Shown here one piece after another: positions 12,284-18,747 of a stretch of 18,747 nucleotides of DNA; within the stretch, counting starts at the first letter, position 1; each line of letters begins with the position of its first letter. The position numbers and the translations under genes were made by a program. The notes beneath the pieces are model-generated. The model was not told the origin of the DNA, did no database searches, and was given only the letters and a program-made list of their open reading frames with translations. The DNA comes from Spirochaetia bacterium (lineage in GTDB: Bacteria; Spirochaetota; Spirochaetia; Treponematales; Breznakiellaceae): assembly GCA_025997795.1 (NCBI GenBank), contig BNVB01000049.1, positions 1 through 18,747 on the forward strand, read 5' to 3'.

Positions 12284-14502
12284 GTAAACTCGTTTGTTAA
12301 ACCGCCCTGCGTACTGCGGCGGATAATAAATTCCTGGGGTGTTTTTCGCGGCTGTTCCGCCGCTTTTTCTGCCAGGTCTTGAAGGTAAGACTGGGCGTTA
12401 AAGTTCTTTTCGCCGGGGCCGGGACCAAGGCGTTTCCAGTTTCCGTCTCCCTCCAGCGTCCATGATTGGGTATTGTCCCTAAAGTAGGCTTCGAGGATAG
12501 TCCGCAGTTCTTCCCGCACTCCTTCGTCAAGTATTGGAATGAGCAGTTCTACCCGCCGTTCAAGGTTCCGGGGCATCCAGTCGGCGCTGGAGATAAAAAA
12601 TTCTTCCGCCCCGCCGTTGTTAAAGTACATGATCCGGGAATGTTCCAGAAAGTGATCAACGATACTTACTACACGGATATTTTTTGAAAGTTCCGCCGTA
12701 CCGGGAACCAGGGTACAGATTCCCCGGATGTTAAGGTTTATCTTTACTCCCGCTGCGGAAGCCCGGTAGAGGGCGCTTATTACATCGCTGTCAAGGAGTG
12801 CGTTCATCTTTGCCATGATCCGCCCCGGCGAACCTTCGCTGGATCGTTTTGCTTCACGATCAATAAGTTCAATGAGCCGCTTTTTGAGCTGACGGGGGGC
12901 CATGGTGAGCGAAATCATGGAAAGGGGTGATGAATAACCGGTAAGCATATTGAAAAAAACCGTAGCGTCGCTGCCAAAATTTTCCCGGCAGGTAAAAAAA
13001 GAAAGATCGCTGTAAAGCCGGGCGGTTTTGTCGTTGTAGTTTCCGGTAGAAAGGTGAATGTACCTGACAAGCCCCGCCGTTTCCCGCCTGATTACCTGGC
13101 AGATCTTTGCGTGTACCTTAAGCCGGGCCAATCCATAAATTACAATTACTCCCGCTTTTTCAAGGCGGTTTGCCCAGGAGATGTTCCGCTCTTCGTCAAA
13201 CCGGGCCTTAAGTTCCACCACCGCCGTTACATGTTTTCCCTGGAGCGCCGCCTGCTCCAGGGCCCTTACAACCGGAGAATTACCGCTGGTTCTGTAGAGG
13301 GTGGTCTTAATGGAAATGACCGCAGGATCTTCGGCGGCTTCCCTGAAAAAACGGATTACCGGATCGAAAGATTGATAGGGAAGGGTAAGTAGTATATCGC
13401 CGGAACGGATACTATCCCAAAGGGGAGTTTCGGCGGAGAAAGCGGGATGGGGAACGGGCCGGGGAATAGTCCGCTTAAGTTCCTCAAACCCTTGAACATG
13501 GATAAGGCTTCCCAGTGAACCAAGGTTGAGGGGGCCGGTGATGGGGAAGATATCTTCTTCCGTTAGGTCCAAAGACCGGGCAATGAGGGAACTAATGTCG
13601 GCGGACTTATCGCCGCCGGTGGACTTATCGCCGCCGGCGGAATTATCACCGCCGGTTTCACTGGCGGCAGAATTTCCGTTGGGGCCGCTCCAGCGGGAAT
13701 ATACCATCCCAACCACCGGAGACCGGTCACGGTTAATAAGCACTTCTTCCATGGCTTCCACAAAATCTTCGTCCCGTTTTTCGTCCACGGAAAAATCCGC
13801 GTCCCGGTGGATACGGAAAAGAAGGCGGCCCTTTACTTCATAACCGGGGAAAAAAGCGTCACCCCAAAGCAAAAGCAGATCGTCCAGTAAAACCCAGTGC
13901 TGGGAAGTCCCGCCCGGATCGAGGCGGATAACCCTGTCCAGTACCGGAGGAATTTCTACAATAGAAATAAAACGTTCCGCTTTGGGCGAAAGATTTTCCA
14001 GAAGGAAAGCGCCATAAAGTATTCCGTTGGCAATGGCCGGGATTTCTGTTTTGTTTGAGTCTTCCGCTGCCGCAGGGCCGAAGCGGAGCGGCGTTAAGGC
14101 GGGAAGGATCTCCCGCATAAAGAGCGGCTTAAGGTAACCGGTTTCATCGGGTGTAAAGGGCGGCCGGCGGAGTTTAAGTCCCCCCTGGGCAAGGGCCGGA
14201 AAAATTTCTTCTTCAAGGCAGCGATAGAGGCGGGTAAGCATGGGCCGGATTTTTGCCGCTGTTTTTTTAAGCACCGCCGCCGGGTCTTCTTCTTTTGAGT
14301 TAAACCTTTCGTTTATGTCCCGGTTAAGAACAGCCCGCTTAAGGGCGGCGATACGGACCATAAAAAATTCATCAAAGTTGGAAGATACAATGGAAAGAAA
14401 ACGGAACCGTTCCAGCGGCGCCAGATCACTCCGAAGCCCTTCTTCCAAAATGCGGCTGTTGTAGTTGATCCAGGACAGTTCCCGGTTAAGCTGCTCTGTC
14501 AT
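12280..14502 (-). CDS. ppk1: Polyphosphate kinase 1
   Basis: The 740-residue protein matches PPK1 from end to end. It begins with LNRELSWINYNSRILEE and SSNFDEFFMVRIAALK of the N domain. The catalytic core has the PYQSFDPVIRF and ISIKTTLYR segments, LKVHAK with H464, and RYIHLSTGNYNDKTARLYSD with H483. These two histidines are 19 residues apart, as are E. coli H435 (the phosphorylated residue) and H454. A further conserved His is H621 in FLEHSR. PPK1 makes polyphosphate reversibly from ATP. An insertion at about 281-302 is built of three GGD-type hexapeptide repeats encoded by an 18-bp tandem repeat. Its ATG overlaps the ppx stop by 4 bp (14499-14502), and the 3' end overlaps rlmI by 4 bp. Confidence 0.97.
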   Translation of the reverse strand: MTEQLNRELSWINYNSRILEEGLRSDLAPLERFRFLSIVSSNFDEFFMVRIAALKRAVLNRDINERFNSKEEDPAAVLKKTAAKIRPMLTRLYRCLEEEIFPALAQGGLKLRRPPFTPDETGYLKPLFMREILPALTPLRFGPAAAEDSNKTEIPAIANGILYGAFLLENLSPKAERFISIVEIPPVLDRVIRLDPGGTSQHWVLLDDLLLLWGDAFFPGYEVKGRLLFRIHRDADFSVDEKRDEDFVEAMEEVLINRDRSPVVGMVYSRWSGPNGNSAASETGGDNSAGGDKSTGGDKSADISSLIARSLDLTEEDIFPITGPLNLGSLGSLIHVQGFEELKRTIPRPVPHPAFSAETPLWDSIRSGDILLTLPYQSFDPVIRFFREAAEDPAVISIKTTLYRTSGNSPVVRALEQAALQGKHVTAVVELKARFDEERNISWANRLEKAGVIVIYGLARLKVHAKICQVIRRETAGLVRYIHLSTGNYNDKTARLYSDLSFFTCRENFGSDATVFFNMLTGYSSPLSMISLTMAPRQLKKRLIELIDREAKRSSEGSPGRIMAKMNALLDSDVISALYRASAAGVKINLNIRGICTLVPGTAELSKNIRVVSIVDHFLEHSRIMYFNNGGAEEFFISSADWMPRNLERRVELLIPILDEGVREELRTILEAYFRDNTQSWTLEGDGNWKRLGPGPGEKNFNAQSYLQDLAEKAAEQPRKTPQEFIIRRSTQGGLTNEFT
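13603..13656. repeat. 18-bp tandem repeat, three copies, inside ppk1
   Basis: Units 13603-13620 and 13621-13638 differ at one base, and 13639-13656 is a diverged third copy with changes such as acttatcg to aattatca. On the coding strand they encode the hexapeptide series (T/A)GGD(K/N)S. The unit length keeps the reading frame whatever the copy number. It lies in a surface-type insertion rather than in the catalytic core. Confidence 0.85.
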
Positions 14503-16100
14503 GAAAGAATTATCCTGTAGCCAAACACATCCTGGAAGAGGCCGGCCTTATCTTTAAGGCCGATCTGTTCCAGCGAAAAATCACGGTAGTTTACTTTTGA
14601 TTCGTCGTCGTTGTTTTCGCCGTTTCCTCCGGCGCTGCGGATGATCAGCGTTTCTTCCCGTTTTTCCACGGTGATGTCCCTGATCCGCTGTGAATGTCCC
14701 CGGTCCAGGGCATCGGCAACCCGGAGTATGGCGGCCATCTTGAGTACCAGGATCCGCTCTTCCTTCTGGAGGGCAATGTATTCAATATGGGTGGGGGAGG
14801 GAAGTTCATCCCGGTGGTAACGGATTACGTTGCCGATGATGTCCAGCTCTTCCTGTTTAAGGCCAAAAATTTCTGAGTTGGCAGTGATGTACTGGCCGTG
14901 CAGGTGGTGCCGGGAACTGCGGATAAACATTCCAATGTCGTGAAGGATTGCTGCTGTTTCCAGCATCATCCGTTCATGGGCATCCATGCCGTGTTCTCTG
15001 GAAAGGGCATCGAAGATGGTAAGGGCAAGCTCCGTTACGTGGCGGCTGTGAGCTTCGTCAAAGCGGTACTTTCTGCCCAGGTTCAGGGCCGAGGCGCTTA
15101 TCTGGGAATAAAAATCATCCTGCAGTTCCTGGTCTATTCCCCGGACAAGGCCGATAAGATAACCTTCCCGGACAGACACCTGCGGCACCGCCATTTCTTC
15201 CGCCGCAAGGCGTTCCATAAAAGTCCGGTAGATGAGGAGCCCCGGCACAAAACCTTCGGCATCGACAAAGGGAATTCCCAAACGCTGGACACAGTCTTCT
15301 ACGGTATAGTTTTCTACGGTTTTAATAAAACGGAAAAAATCGTCCCGGGGAATAATTTTGCACTGGTCATTGAGGTTCCGGCCGATAAACCGGGAAACCT
15401 GGCGGGCATCGGAACCGGCGGCGGCCAGAGATTTGATGTTGGAAAGATCCATTTCGTCGTTAAGGAATTCCTGGGTATTGCGGACATTTTCATTGAGGTA
15501 CCGTTCTATAAAACGGGCCGACCCCGAACCCTGCCGGACCTTTTGATCGATGAGGATTGTACCCAGTTTTAGGCTGTGGGCGGCCACCATCTTACCCCGC
15601 CGGAGCAGCATAATTTCTGTGGAACCGCCCCCCACGTCAAGGATCATTGAATTGGAACGCCAAAACTGGGGAAGGTCGTTTTTAAGGGCAAAACGGAGGG
15701 CCAGGTACATAAGGCGGTTTTCTTCTATACCTTCGATGATTGCAATGTCCAGCCCTGTTTCCCGCTGGAGGCGGTCGGTAAAAATTTCCCGGTTCCTGGC
15801 GGCCCGGACAGCACTGGTGGCGATAATGTGGACACCGGTCTCGCTGATTCCCCAGGCTCCCAGCTGCTCCCGGAACCCCTGAAGCACCGACACACATTCT
15901 ATAAACGATTCCCGGCTTACCATCCCTGAGGTAAACACATCCCGCCCCAGGGCTACGGGTTTTCCCGCCTGATCCAGGAGCCGCCATTCCTTTGGCCCGC
16001 CGGTCTCATGGGTTTCGTTGTATTCGGCCAAAAGCAGCCGTATTCCGGTGGAACCAATTTCAATAACCGCGGTCTGGCGCTTCTCCGGGAGTGTTTCCAT
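14499..16100 (-). CDS. ppx: Ppx/GppA-family exopolyphosphatase with C-terminal HD domain
   Basis: The 533-residue protein is a sugar-kinase/Hsp70-fold phosphatase. Signatures are the EIGSTGIRLLL phosphate-1 loop at 14-24, TSAVRAARNR at 95-104, IEGIEENRL at 122-130 and the DVGGGSTE loop at 155-162. The C-terminal part from about 330 is an HD-type domain with HSRHV (351-355), HDIG at 387-390, then RSSRHHLHGQYI and RYHRDELPSPTH. Long GppA/PPX proteins of this kind hydrolyse polyphosphate or pppGpp; next to ppk1, polyphosphate is the likely substrate, but pppGpp hydrolysis cannot be excluded. An in-frame TAA directly precedes the ATG, so the start cannot be further upstream, and no Shine-Dalgarno sequence is visible. 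It is the first gene of a five-gene operon and overlaps ppk1 by 4 bp. Confidence 0.95.
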   Translation of the reverse strand: METLPEKRQTAVIEIGSTGIRLLLAEYNETHETGGPKEWRLLDQAGKPVALGRDVFTSGMVSRESFIECVSVLQGFREQLGAWGISETGVHIIATSAVRAARNREIFTDRLQRETGLDIAIIEGIEENRLMYLALRFALKNDLPQFWRSNSMILDVGGGSTEIMLLRRGKMVAAHSLKLGTILIDQKVRQGSGSARFIERYLNENVRNTQEFLNDEMDLSNIKSLAAAGSDARQVSRFIGRNLNDQCKIIPRDDFFRFIKTVENYTVEDCVQRLGIPFVDAEGFVPGLLIYRTFMERLAAEEMAVPQVSVREGYLIGLVRGIDQELQDDFYSQISASALNLGRKYRFDEAHSRHVTELALTIFDALSREHGMDAHERMMLETAAILHDIGMFIRSSRHHLHGQYITANSEIFGLKQEELDIIGNVIRYHRDELPSPTHIEYIALQKEERILVLKMAAILRVADALDRGHSQRIRDITVEKREETLIIRSAGGNGENNDDESKVNYRDFSLEQIGLKDKAGLFQDVFGYRIILS

Positions 16101-16107
16101 TTAGGTT

Positions 16108-16137
16108 AGTATACAGGGAATAAGGTATAAAAGGTAA
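16108..16137 (-). promoter_or_regulatory. Candidate promoter of the ppx-ppk operon, close to the start codon
   Basis: On the minus strand a -10 box TATACT (16113-16108) lies 18 bp after TTACCT (16137-16132), a weak -35. Transcription would then start around 16101, immediately at the ppx ATG (16100). Together with the missing ribosome-binding site, this suggests a leaderless message. The -10 is good, but the -35 matches only three of six positions. Confidence 0.4.
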
Positions 16138-16215
16138 GTATGGAGGAGATTTGCGCAGACGTCTTTTCCCCTGTTGTTTAATGCCCATTTTGTAACACTA
16201 TATATGTGGTAATTA

Positions 16216-16238
16216 TATATATAGCGCTATATATAGCG
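16216..16238. promoter_or_regulatory. AT-rich 20-bp palindrome with overlapping direct repeat (candidate operator)
   Basis: TATATATAGCGCTATATATA (16216-16235) is a perfect palindrome. TATATATAGCG occurs at 16216-16226 and again at 16228-16238, a period of 12 bp. It sits in the 230-bp divergent region between ppx and the MalT-like regulator, upstream of the regulator start, a place where an operator would be expected. AT-rich sequence can look palindromic by chance, but the GCGC centre and the repeat are less expected. Confidence 0.4.
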
Positions 16239-16259
16239 TATATTTGATGTATCTTTCCA

Positions 16260-16279
16260 GGGGCAAAAATTTTGTCCCC
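16260..16279. promoter_or_regulatory. GC-flanked dyad in the leader of the regulator gene
   Basis: GGGGCAAAA (16260-16268) and TTTTGTCCCC (16270-16279) form a near-perfect inverted repeat with one bulged T. It is followed by five A residues and lies about 50 bp before the regulator start codon. No T-run follows on either strand, so a terminator is unlikely. It could be an operator or a leader hairpin. Confidence 0.35.
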
Positions 16280-16330
16280 AAAAAGCATACTTTTTTCGTT
16301 ATTCCCCTTGTTTTCCTCTAAAAAAGGAAT

Positions 16331-18747
16331 ATGGTTATCGCAATGAACCCTTCTATACAACAGTTTTTTGTGGAACGCCCCCGCATCGACTTGCTGTTGC
16401 AAGAAGCGATTAAGCGGCCTGTTGTTACCGTCACCGCCGCCGCTGGTTACGGTAAAACCCATGCGGTTTATTCTTTTATTCACCGGCATCCCTTTGCTTT
16501 GGTCTGGATCGCTTTTACTCCGCGGGACAATGCCGAGGATCAGTTTTGGGAAGATTTTACCGCCGCCATGCGGGAGCTAAGCGAGGAAACCGCCGGGGCT
16601 CTGGCGGAAATTGGTTTTCCTTCCACAGACCGGAAATTTGACCGTTATATGCGGATACCCCTAAAGGATGTAGAACCGGGGACCAAATACATCATTGTAT
16701 TTGACGATTTTCACCTTATCCATAACAAAGATGTGCTGCGTTTTATAGAACGGTCCATTACGTCGGTTTTTCCCAACATCACTTCGATTCTTATAAACAG
16801 AACGGCGATTCCGCTTAATCTGATAAGTCTTGAAGCCAAGGGACTTTTGGCACAGATTACCCAGGAGGATCTAAAGTTCTCCCGGGATGAAATGCGGGAC
16901 TACTTTACCCTGCGGAATATCGACCCGCCGGAACAAAAAGCCGAAGCCGTATATAACACCACAGAGGGCTGGGCTTTTGCCATAAAGCTGGCCGGAGAAA
17001 TTCTTGTCCGGGAACAGGCGCTGGATTGGGAGCTTGGAGAATACGGCCCAAACGCTTTTAAAAGCAATATTTTTAGCCTGATCGAAAAAGAGATTATCTC
17101 TATCGTTTCCCCGGAACTGAAAAAATTTCTTGTTAAACTTTCGCTTATCGATATACATCAGGCGGATCTGCTGCGGGAAATAGGCAGTCCCGAATTGCTC
17201 GGTGAACTTGGCAGTATCGGCGCCTTTATCAATCTGGATACTTATACCCATATCTACCGGATCCATCCGCTGCTCCTGGAATATCTTTCCGGCCTTTCGG
17301 ACGAACTGGAAAAAAAAGAAAAAGAGGAGGTGTATCTTAAGGCGGCAAAGTGGAGTTTTGACAAGGGCCAGAAACTTAACGCCATTGGCTATTACGACAA
17401 AGCCGGGGATTATGCGGAGCTCTTTAAGGTTATGTATACCATGCCCTTTATCATGGACGAGCGGACTGCCACAACACTGCTGGCGATCATGCTTCGGGTA
17501 CCTCCGTTTTTATATGATGAAAACCCCATAGCCTGGACGATACGTATCCGGCTCTATAATAACCTGGGACGGCTTGAAGAAACAGAAACGGAACTACCCG
17601 ATATTATTAAAAAACTTGAAGCCAGAGATGATGCCATAACCAATCCCGTTGTTGCCAGGGCGCTTACGGGCCTTTACAACCTCTGGGGATTCAAGGGGAA
17701 CATGGTCAGCCATAGTACCGGGGATTACGGCTTTTCCGCTTGTTTTGAAAAGGCCTGCGCTTATTTTAAGACCTCGGGTCATGTTGTGGGGCCGCCCGTG
17801 TCGGTGTACGGTATAGGATCCTACCTGTGCCGTGTCGGTCTTCAGCATCCTAATATGGAAAGTTATTTTAATGCCATGGAGCTGTGCGCTGCCAGTCTTG
17901 CCTATACCATGGGAGGATGTGCATCCGGCCTGGATGACTTGACCCGGGCGGAGTTTGCTTTTTTCGAGGGTGATCTTTTCCGGGCAGAAGAATTGTCCTA
18001 CCGGGTTATAAAAAAAGCCCGGGATACGGCACAGTATGAAATAGAAAACCGCGCGTACTTTTTCCTTCTTAGAATTGGCCTCCATACAGGGGATGCGGTC
18101 TTGATTAAAAACATACTTAAGGAAATGGAAAAGCAGCTTAGCGAACCTTATTACAGTAACCGTTATATTTATCATGATATTGTTACCGGTTGGTTTTATG
18201 TCCAGATAGGACAGCAGGGTAAAATTGCTCCATGGCTTAAAAACAATTTTGAAAAAAACGATCTTAATTCCGTGGTATTGGGGCAAGAAAGGCTTGTCAA
18301 GGCAAAATACCATTTTGTTTCCCGGGAATACCCCCTGGCCCTTGCGTGTCTCCAGGACAACGGCGGTCAGTTTGCTCTTAAAACTTTTTTACTTGGGCAG
18401 ATAGAAACCGGCGCCCTGGAAGCGGTGTGCCGGTATAAAAGCGGGGACAAGGAAACAAGTTTTGAAATCCTCAAAGAGACCTGCGAAGCTGCCAGCGGCG
18501 ACGGCCTTTATATGCCCTTTACCGAACTGGGCCGGGATATGCGGACCCTTACCGCTGCCGCCCTGGAAGAAACCAAGGTCCCCTTTAACCGGGTAATTCT
18601 GGAACGTATCCACCTTTCCGCGTCCGCTTATGCCAAACGGCTTGCCCTGGTGGAAAAAGAATTCCAGAGCGAAACGGAACAGCAAAAAACTCCCTACGAA
18701 CCTCTTTCCCCCCGGGAACGGAAAACCCTCTGGGGCCTTTACCACGG
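16331..18747 (+). CDS. MalT/LAL-type STAND ATPase transcriptional regulator (LuxR HTH), 3'-truncated by window edge
   Basis: One frame is open from an ATG at 16331 (in-frame TAA at 16319-16321) to the window end, 805 complete codons with no frameshift. The N-terminal ATPase has the Walker A motif AAAGYGKT at 36-43, where the first glycine is replaced by alanine as in many MalT relatives, and Walker B IIVFDDFHLI at 121-130. A helical middle region without strong motifs, probably TPR-like as in MalT, runs to about 780. The last residues, PLSPRERKTLWGLYH (791-805), are the start of a LuxR-type helix-turn-helix (LTPRE motif). The DNA-binding domain is therefore cut off by the window. MalT proteins multimerise on ligand and ATP binding and activate transcription. 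The purine site AAGGA (16324-16328) is 2 nt from the ATG at 16331 and 14 nt from an alternative ATG at 16343, so the start is uncertain. It is divergent to ppx. Confidence 0.9.
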   Translation, partial: MVIAMNPSIQQFFVERPRIDLLLQEAIKRPVVTVTAAAGYGKTHAVYSFIHRHPFALVWIAFTPRDNAEDQFWEDFTAAMRELSEETAGALAEIGFPSTDRKFDRYMRIPLKDVEPGTKYIIVFDDFHLIHNKDVLRFIERSITSVFPNITSILINRTAIPLNLISLEAKGLLAQITQEDLKFSRDEMRDYFTLRNIDPPEQKAEAVYNTTEGWAFAIKLAGEILVREQALDWELGEYGPNAFKSNIFSLIEKEIISIVSPELKKFLVKLSLIDIHQADLLREIGSPELLGELGSIGAFINLDTYTHIYRIHPLLLEYLSGLSDELEKKEKEEVYLKAAKWSFDKGQKLNAIGYYDKAGDYAELFKVMYTMPFIMDERTATTLLAIMLRVPPFLYDENPIAWTIRIRLYNNLGRLEETETELPDIIKKLEARDDAITNPVVARALTGLYNLWGFKGNMVSHSTGDYGFSACFEKACAYFKTSGHVVGPPVSVYGIGSYLCRVGLQHPNMESYFNAMELCAASLAYTMGGCASGLDDLTRAEFAFFEGDLFRAEELSYRVIKKARDTAQYEIENRAYFFLLRIGLHTGDAVLIKNILKEMEKQLSEPYYSNRYIYHDIVTGWFYVQIGQQGKIAPWLKNNFEKNDLNSVVLGQERLVKAKYHFVSREYPLALACLQDNGGQFALKTFLLGQIETGALEAVCRYKSGDKETSFEILKETCEAASGDGLYMPFTELGRDMRTLTAAALEETKVPFNRVILERIHLSASAYAKRLALVEKEFQSETEQQKTPYEPLSPRERKTLWGLYH

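Noticed and set aside
13603..13656. Possible CRISPR-like repeat
   Set aside because: The repeats are directly adjacent with no spacers, 18 bp long, and in frame within ppk1.
14898..15572. 224-residue open frame on the plus strand
   Set aside because: It is a shadow of the ppx coding region, which carries all expected motifs.
16140..16181. 13-codon plus-strand reading frame (MEEICADVFSPVV) as a leader peptide
   Set aside because: It has no regulatory residue run, is not linked to an attenuator hairpin, and is as short as chance frames.
17594..18313. 239-residue open frame on the minus strand
   Set aside because: It lies inside the uninterrupted plus-strand frame of the MalT-like regulator and shows no domain.

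Overview
The window is chromosomal DNA that looks like a spirochaete, most likely a Treponema of the termite-gut type (T. primitia or T. azotonutricium are the nearest I can think of). This is inferred from protein style, roughly 50% GC, a spirochaete-like lipobox and a large MalT-type regulator; no search was run.

Region 1 (2-7335, + strand) is the distal half of the spc ribosomal-protein cluster joined to the alpha operon: rpsH (5' end cut off by the window), rplF, rplR, rpsE, rpmD, rplO, secY, rpmJ, rpsM, rpsK, rpsD, rpoA and rplQ. It is followed by a 60-residue zinc-ribbon protein of unknown function. Spacing is tight. Three wider gaps carry structure: two stacked hairpins between rpmD and rplO, a good sigma70-type promoter plus hairpin before rpmJ, and a hairpin before the zinc-ribbon gene.

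Region 2 (7336-7535) is a convergent intergenic stretch. It holds two copies of a GC-rich TTCA-loop palindrome 120 bp apart. One copy appears to be interrupted by 27 bp. They resemble ends of IS200/IS605-type elements, with no transposase or TnpB gene present.

Region 3 (7533-16100, - strand) is a five-gene operon transcribed toward the ribosomal genes: ppx (exopolyphosphatase with HD domain), ppk1 (polyphosphate kinase), an RlmI-type rRNA methyltransferase, a CPA2 cation/proton antiporter fused to a PTS EIIA domain, and a CapA-like lipoprotein. ppx/ppk and ppk/rlmI overlap by 4 nt and the last two junctions are 8-9 nt. The operon pairs polyphosphate synthesis and breakdown with a phosphotransferase-linked ion antiporter.

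Region 4 (16101-16330) is a divergent promoter region with a 20-bp perfect palindrome, an overlapping 12-bp-period repeat and a second dyad.

Region 5 (16331-18747, + strand) is a large MalT/LAL-type STAND ATPase regulator, open to the window end and cut inside its C-terminal LuxR-type HTH. Its divergent position makes it a candidate regulator of the polyphosphate operon.
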